Source: Gemmatimonadota bacterium (GTDB lineage Bacteria; Gemmatimonadota; Gemmatimonadetes; Gemmatimonadales; GWC2-71-9). Taken from it: a stretch of DNA of 6,942 nucleotides. The notes under the pieces are model-generated. The model was not told where the DNA came from. It saw only the letters and a list, made by a program, of their open reading frames with translations, and searched no databases. Positions 4,972-6,942 of this stretch are shown here, piece after piece. A program made the position numbers and the translations under genes. The stretch lies in NCBI GenBank assembly GCA_016180765.1, contig JACPAP010000084.1, forward strand, positions 1 through 6,942, in the 5' to 3' direction. Positions within the stretch are counted from its first letter, which is position 1; each line of letters opens with the position of its first letter.

Positions 4972-6942
4972 ATGCCCAACGTGTATTTCTTCGGCGACGG
5001 TCACGCCGACGGCCGGGCGGACATGAAGGACGTGCTCGGCGGCAAAGGCGCCAACCTCGCCGAAATGACCAATCTGGGTATCCCCGTCCCTCCCGGGTTC
5101 ACGCTCTCCGCCACGCTGTGCATCCGCTACCTCACCGAAGGTCGCTTTCCGGAAGACCTGCGCCACGACGTGGAGGCCGCCCTGCGGCGGGTGGAGGCGA
5201 TTACGGGCAAACGGTTCGGCGGAGGGGATCCGCCGTTGCTTTTGTCGGTGCGGTCCGGCGCGAAGATGTCCATGCCCGGGATGATGGACACCATCCTCAA
5301 CCTCGGCCTCAACGATGCCACCGCGGATACGCTGGCCCGCCGCTCGGGCAACGCCCGGTTCGCCTACGACTCCTACCGTCGCCTGGTGCAGATGTACGGA
5401 GACGTGGTCTTCGGAATCAAAGGCACGGGCGGGCGGGATCCGTTCGATGCGGCGCTGACCGAGCTCAAAGCCCGCCGCGGGGCGGTCCGGGACATCGACC
5501 TCTCGGCCGAGGACCTCCGCCAGCTGGTGGCGACGTTCAAGGACATCGTCCGGCGAGAGAGCGGTTGCCACTTTCCCGACGACCCCTGGCACCAGCTGTG
5601 GGGCGCCATCGAGGCCGTCTTCAAGAGCTGGCAGACCAAGCGCGCCGTGGACTACCGGCGGGTGCACAAGATCCCTGACGATCTGGGGACCGCGGTCAAC
5701 GTCATGGCCATGGTCTACGGCAACCTGGGCGACCACTGCGCTACGGGCGTGGCCTTCACCCGGAATCCCTCGACCGGTGTCCCCGGCCTGTTCGGCGAGT
5801 TCCTCACCAATGCCCAGGGCGAGGACGTCGTATCGGGTATTCGGGACCCGGAGCCGGTGGCCCTCATGCAGCAGCGGCTTCCGCGCGCCTACGGCGAGCT
5901 CCGGCGCGCCGGCGAAACCCTGGAACGCCATTTCCGCGACATGCAGGACGTCGAGTTCACCGTCGAGGGTGACCACTTCTACCTGTTGCAGACCCGCACC
6001 GGCAAGCGCACGGCGCAGGCCGCGGTGCGGATCGCGGTGGACATGGTGGCCGAAGGGTTGATCGACCTTCGGGAGGCGGTGCGCCGCGTGGAGCCGGACC
6101 AGATCGACCAGTTGCTCCACCCCATGGTGGACCCCGCCACCGAGCTGGAGCTCTTGACCAGCGGGTTGCCGGCATCACCGGGCGCGGCGGTGGGGCAAGT
6201 CGTGTTCGACGCGGAGGCGGCCGTGGAACACGCCGCCAAGGGCGAGCCGGTCATCCTGGTGCGACGCGAGACCAGCGCGGACGACTTTCACGGCATGGTG
6301 GCGGCCCAGGCCATCCTGACGGCCCGCGGCGGCATGACCAGTCACGCCGCCGTGGTGGCGCGGGGTATGGGTAAGTGCTGCGTGGCGGGGGCCAAGGAAC
6401 TGGAGATCGACGAGGCGGCCCAGGTGCTCCACGCGAACCGGCGCGCGGTGCGGGCCGGCGACTGGCTCACGGTGGACGGATCGACCGGCCGCGTGATCCT
6501 GGGTCGCGCCCGGCTGGTGGAGCCGCAGCTGGGCGGGGAGTTCGGCACCCTCATGTCCTGGGCGGACCAGTTGCGCCGGCTCCGCGTGCGCGCCAACGCG
6601 GACACCCCGGCGGACGCCCGGCGGGCCCGCGCCTTCGGCGCGGAAGGCATCGGGCTGTGCCGCACGGAGCACATGTTCTTCGAGGGCGACCGCATTCAGG
6701 CGGTCCGGGAAATGATCGTGGCGCGCGATCACGAAGGCCGGCAGCGCGCGCTCGCCAAGATCGAGCCGATGCAGCGCGAGGATTTCGTGGGGATCTTCCG
6801 GGAGATGGACGGCCTGCCGGTGACCATCCGGCTGCTGGATCCTCCGCTGCACGAGTTTCTTCCCCGGGGGCACGACGAGGTGGCTCCGCTGGCGGCCTCC
6901 TTGGGCGTGCCGCTCGATCACATGCACCATATCGTCGAGGCG
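4972..6942 (+). CDS. ppdK: Pyruvate, phosphate dikinase PpdK (3' partial)
   Basis: PPDK reversibly converts ATP + pyruvate + Pi to AMP + PEP + PPi. The frame is open for 657 codons from ATG 4972 to the window end, out of about 880 expected. The nucleotide-binding domain shows GGKGANLAEM (Lys25), SVRSGAKMSMPGMMDT (Arg94), FAYDSYRRLVQMYGDVV, GVAFTRNPSTG and DMQDVEFT...LLQTRTGKRT (Glu328, Gln340, Arg342). The phosphohistidine domain has LPASPGAA and GGMTSHAAVVARGMGKCCV, with catalytic His458 and the regulatory Thr at 456, two residues before it. The start of the PEP/pyruvate barrel has ANADTPADA, GLCRTEHMFF (Arg564) and TIRLLDPPLHEF (Arg620). Numbering closely tracks the Clostridium symbiosum enzyme, and no gaps are evident. 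The barrel's C-terminal part with the catalytic Cys is outside the window. No Shine-Dalgarno sequence precedes the ATG, which sits 3 nt after the original purF stop, suggesting translational coupling. Thr456 could be phosphorylated by a DUF299-type regulatory protein, but none is encoded here. Confidence 0.97.
   Translation, partial: MPNVYFFGDGHADGRADMKDVLGGKGANLAEMTNLGIPVPPGFTLSATLCIRYLTEGRFPEDLRHDVEAALRRVEAITGKRFGGGDPPLLLSVRSGAKMSMPGMMDTILNLGLNDATADTLARRSGNARFAYDSYRRLVQMYGDVVFGIKGTGGRDPFDAALTELKARRGAVRDIDLSAEDLRQLVATFKDIVRRESGCHFPDDPWHQLWGAIEAVFKSWQTKRAVDYRRVHKIPDDLGTAVNVMAMVYGNLGDHCATGVAFTRNPSTGVPGLFGEFLTNAQGEDVVSGIRDPEPVALMQQRLPRAYGELRRAGETLERHFRDMQDVEFTVEGDHFYLLQTRTGKRTAQAAVRIAVDMVAEGLIDLREAVRRVEPDQIDQLLHPMVDPATELELLTSGLPASPGAAVGQVVFDAEAAVEHAAKGEPVILVRRETSADDFHGMVAAQAILTARGGMTSHAAVVARGMGKCCVAGAKELEIDEAAQVLHANRRAVRAGDWLTVDGSTGRVILGRARLVEPQLGGEFGTLMSWADQLRRLRVRANADTPADARRARAFGAEGIGLCRTEHMFFEGDRIQAVREMIVARDHEGRQRALAKIEPMQREDFVGIFREMDGLPVTIRLLDPPLHEFLPRGHDEVAPLAASLGVPLDHMHHIVEA

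Noticed and set aside
4878..5678. Plus-strand open frame of 266 codons in a different frame from ppdK
   Set aside because: PPDK motifs run continuously in the frame starting at 4972; this frame gives Arg/Pro-rich sequence without family features.
4654..6120. Minus-strand open frame of 488 codons opposite purF and ppdK
   Set aside because: It is opposite strongly conserved PPDK coding sequence and has His/Arg/Gly-rich shadow composition.

Overview
The window is a tightly packed, G+C-rich bacterial operon segment with every gene on the + strand. It holds purine-biosynthesis genes interleaved with two small accessory genes and followed by a pyruvate phosphate dikinase gene. The high G+C, a short-form PurL with a separate PurQ, a BamE-like lipoprotein (implying an outer membrane) and a small TFIIB-type zinc-ribbon protein together suggest a diderm, possibly Gemmatimonadota or a similar high-GC phylum. 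That taxonomic guess rests on general impression, not on a search.

Layout: purQ (5' end cut off by the window, ends 634); a BamE/SmpA-like lipoprotein (634-1152); a TFIIB-type zinc-ribbon protein with a charged N-terminal helix (1154-1501); purL (1482-3725); purF (3728 to an original stop at 4968, now broken); and ppdK (4972 to beyond the window end). Neighbouring genes overlap by 1 or 20 nt or are separated by 1-3 nt. There is no room for internal promoters or terminators outside coding sequence, so the genes are probably co-transcribed and translationally coupled. No stretch of 300 bases lacks a gene. I saw no tRNA, rRNA, CRISPR, insertion sequence or phage signature.

Function: PurF makes phosphoribosylamine from PRPP and glutamine (step 1 of purine synthesis). 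PurQ and PurL, with a PurS presumably encoded outside the window, make FGAM from FGAR (step 4). PPDK interconverts ATP + pyruvate + Pi with AMP + PEP + PPi and is not a purine-pathway enzyme.

Main anomaly: purF reads normally up to the NPV sequence near 4721-4728 and then jumps directly to the GIDTPTR sequence, in another frame. The roughly 52 residues that normally lie between them, including the PRPP-binding loop and one Fe-S cysteine, are absent (about 160 nt), and the reading frame is shifted. The same operon's purL appears to lack about 12 residues of a conserved LFxExxSR-type motif in its C-terminal half, in frame. Either these are real lesions in a lineage that no longer makes purines de novo, or they are assembly/consensus deletions. 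I did not find a convincing new biological system. The lipoprotein plus zinc-ribbon pair embedded between purQ and purL is the only part of unknown function.
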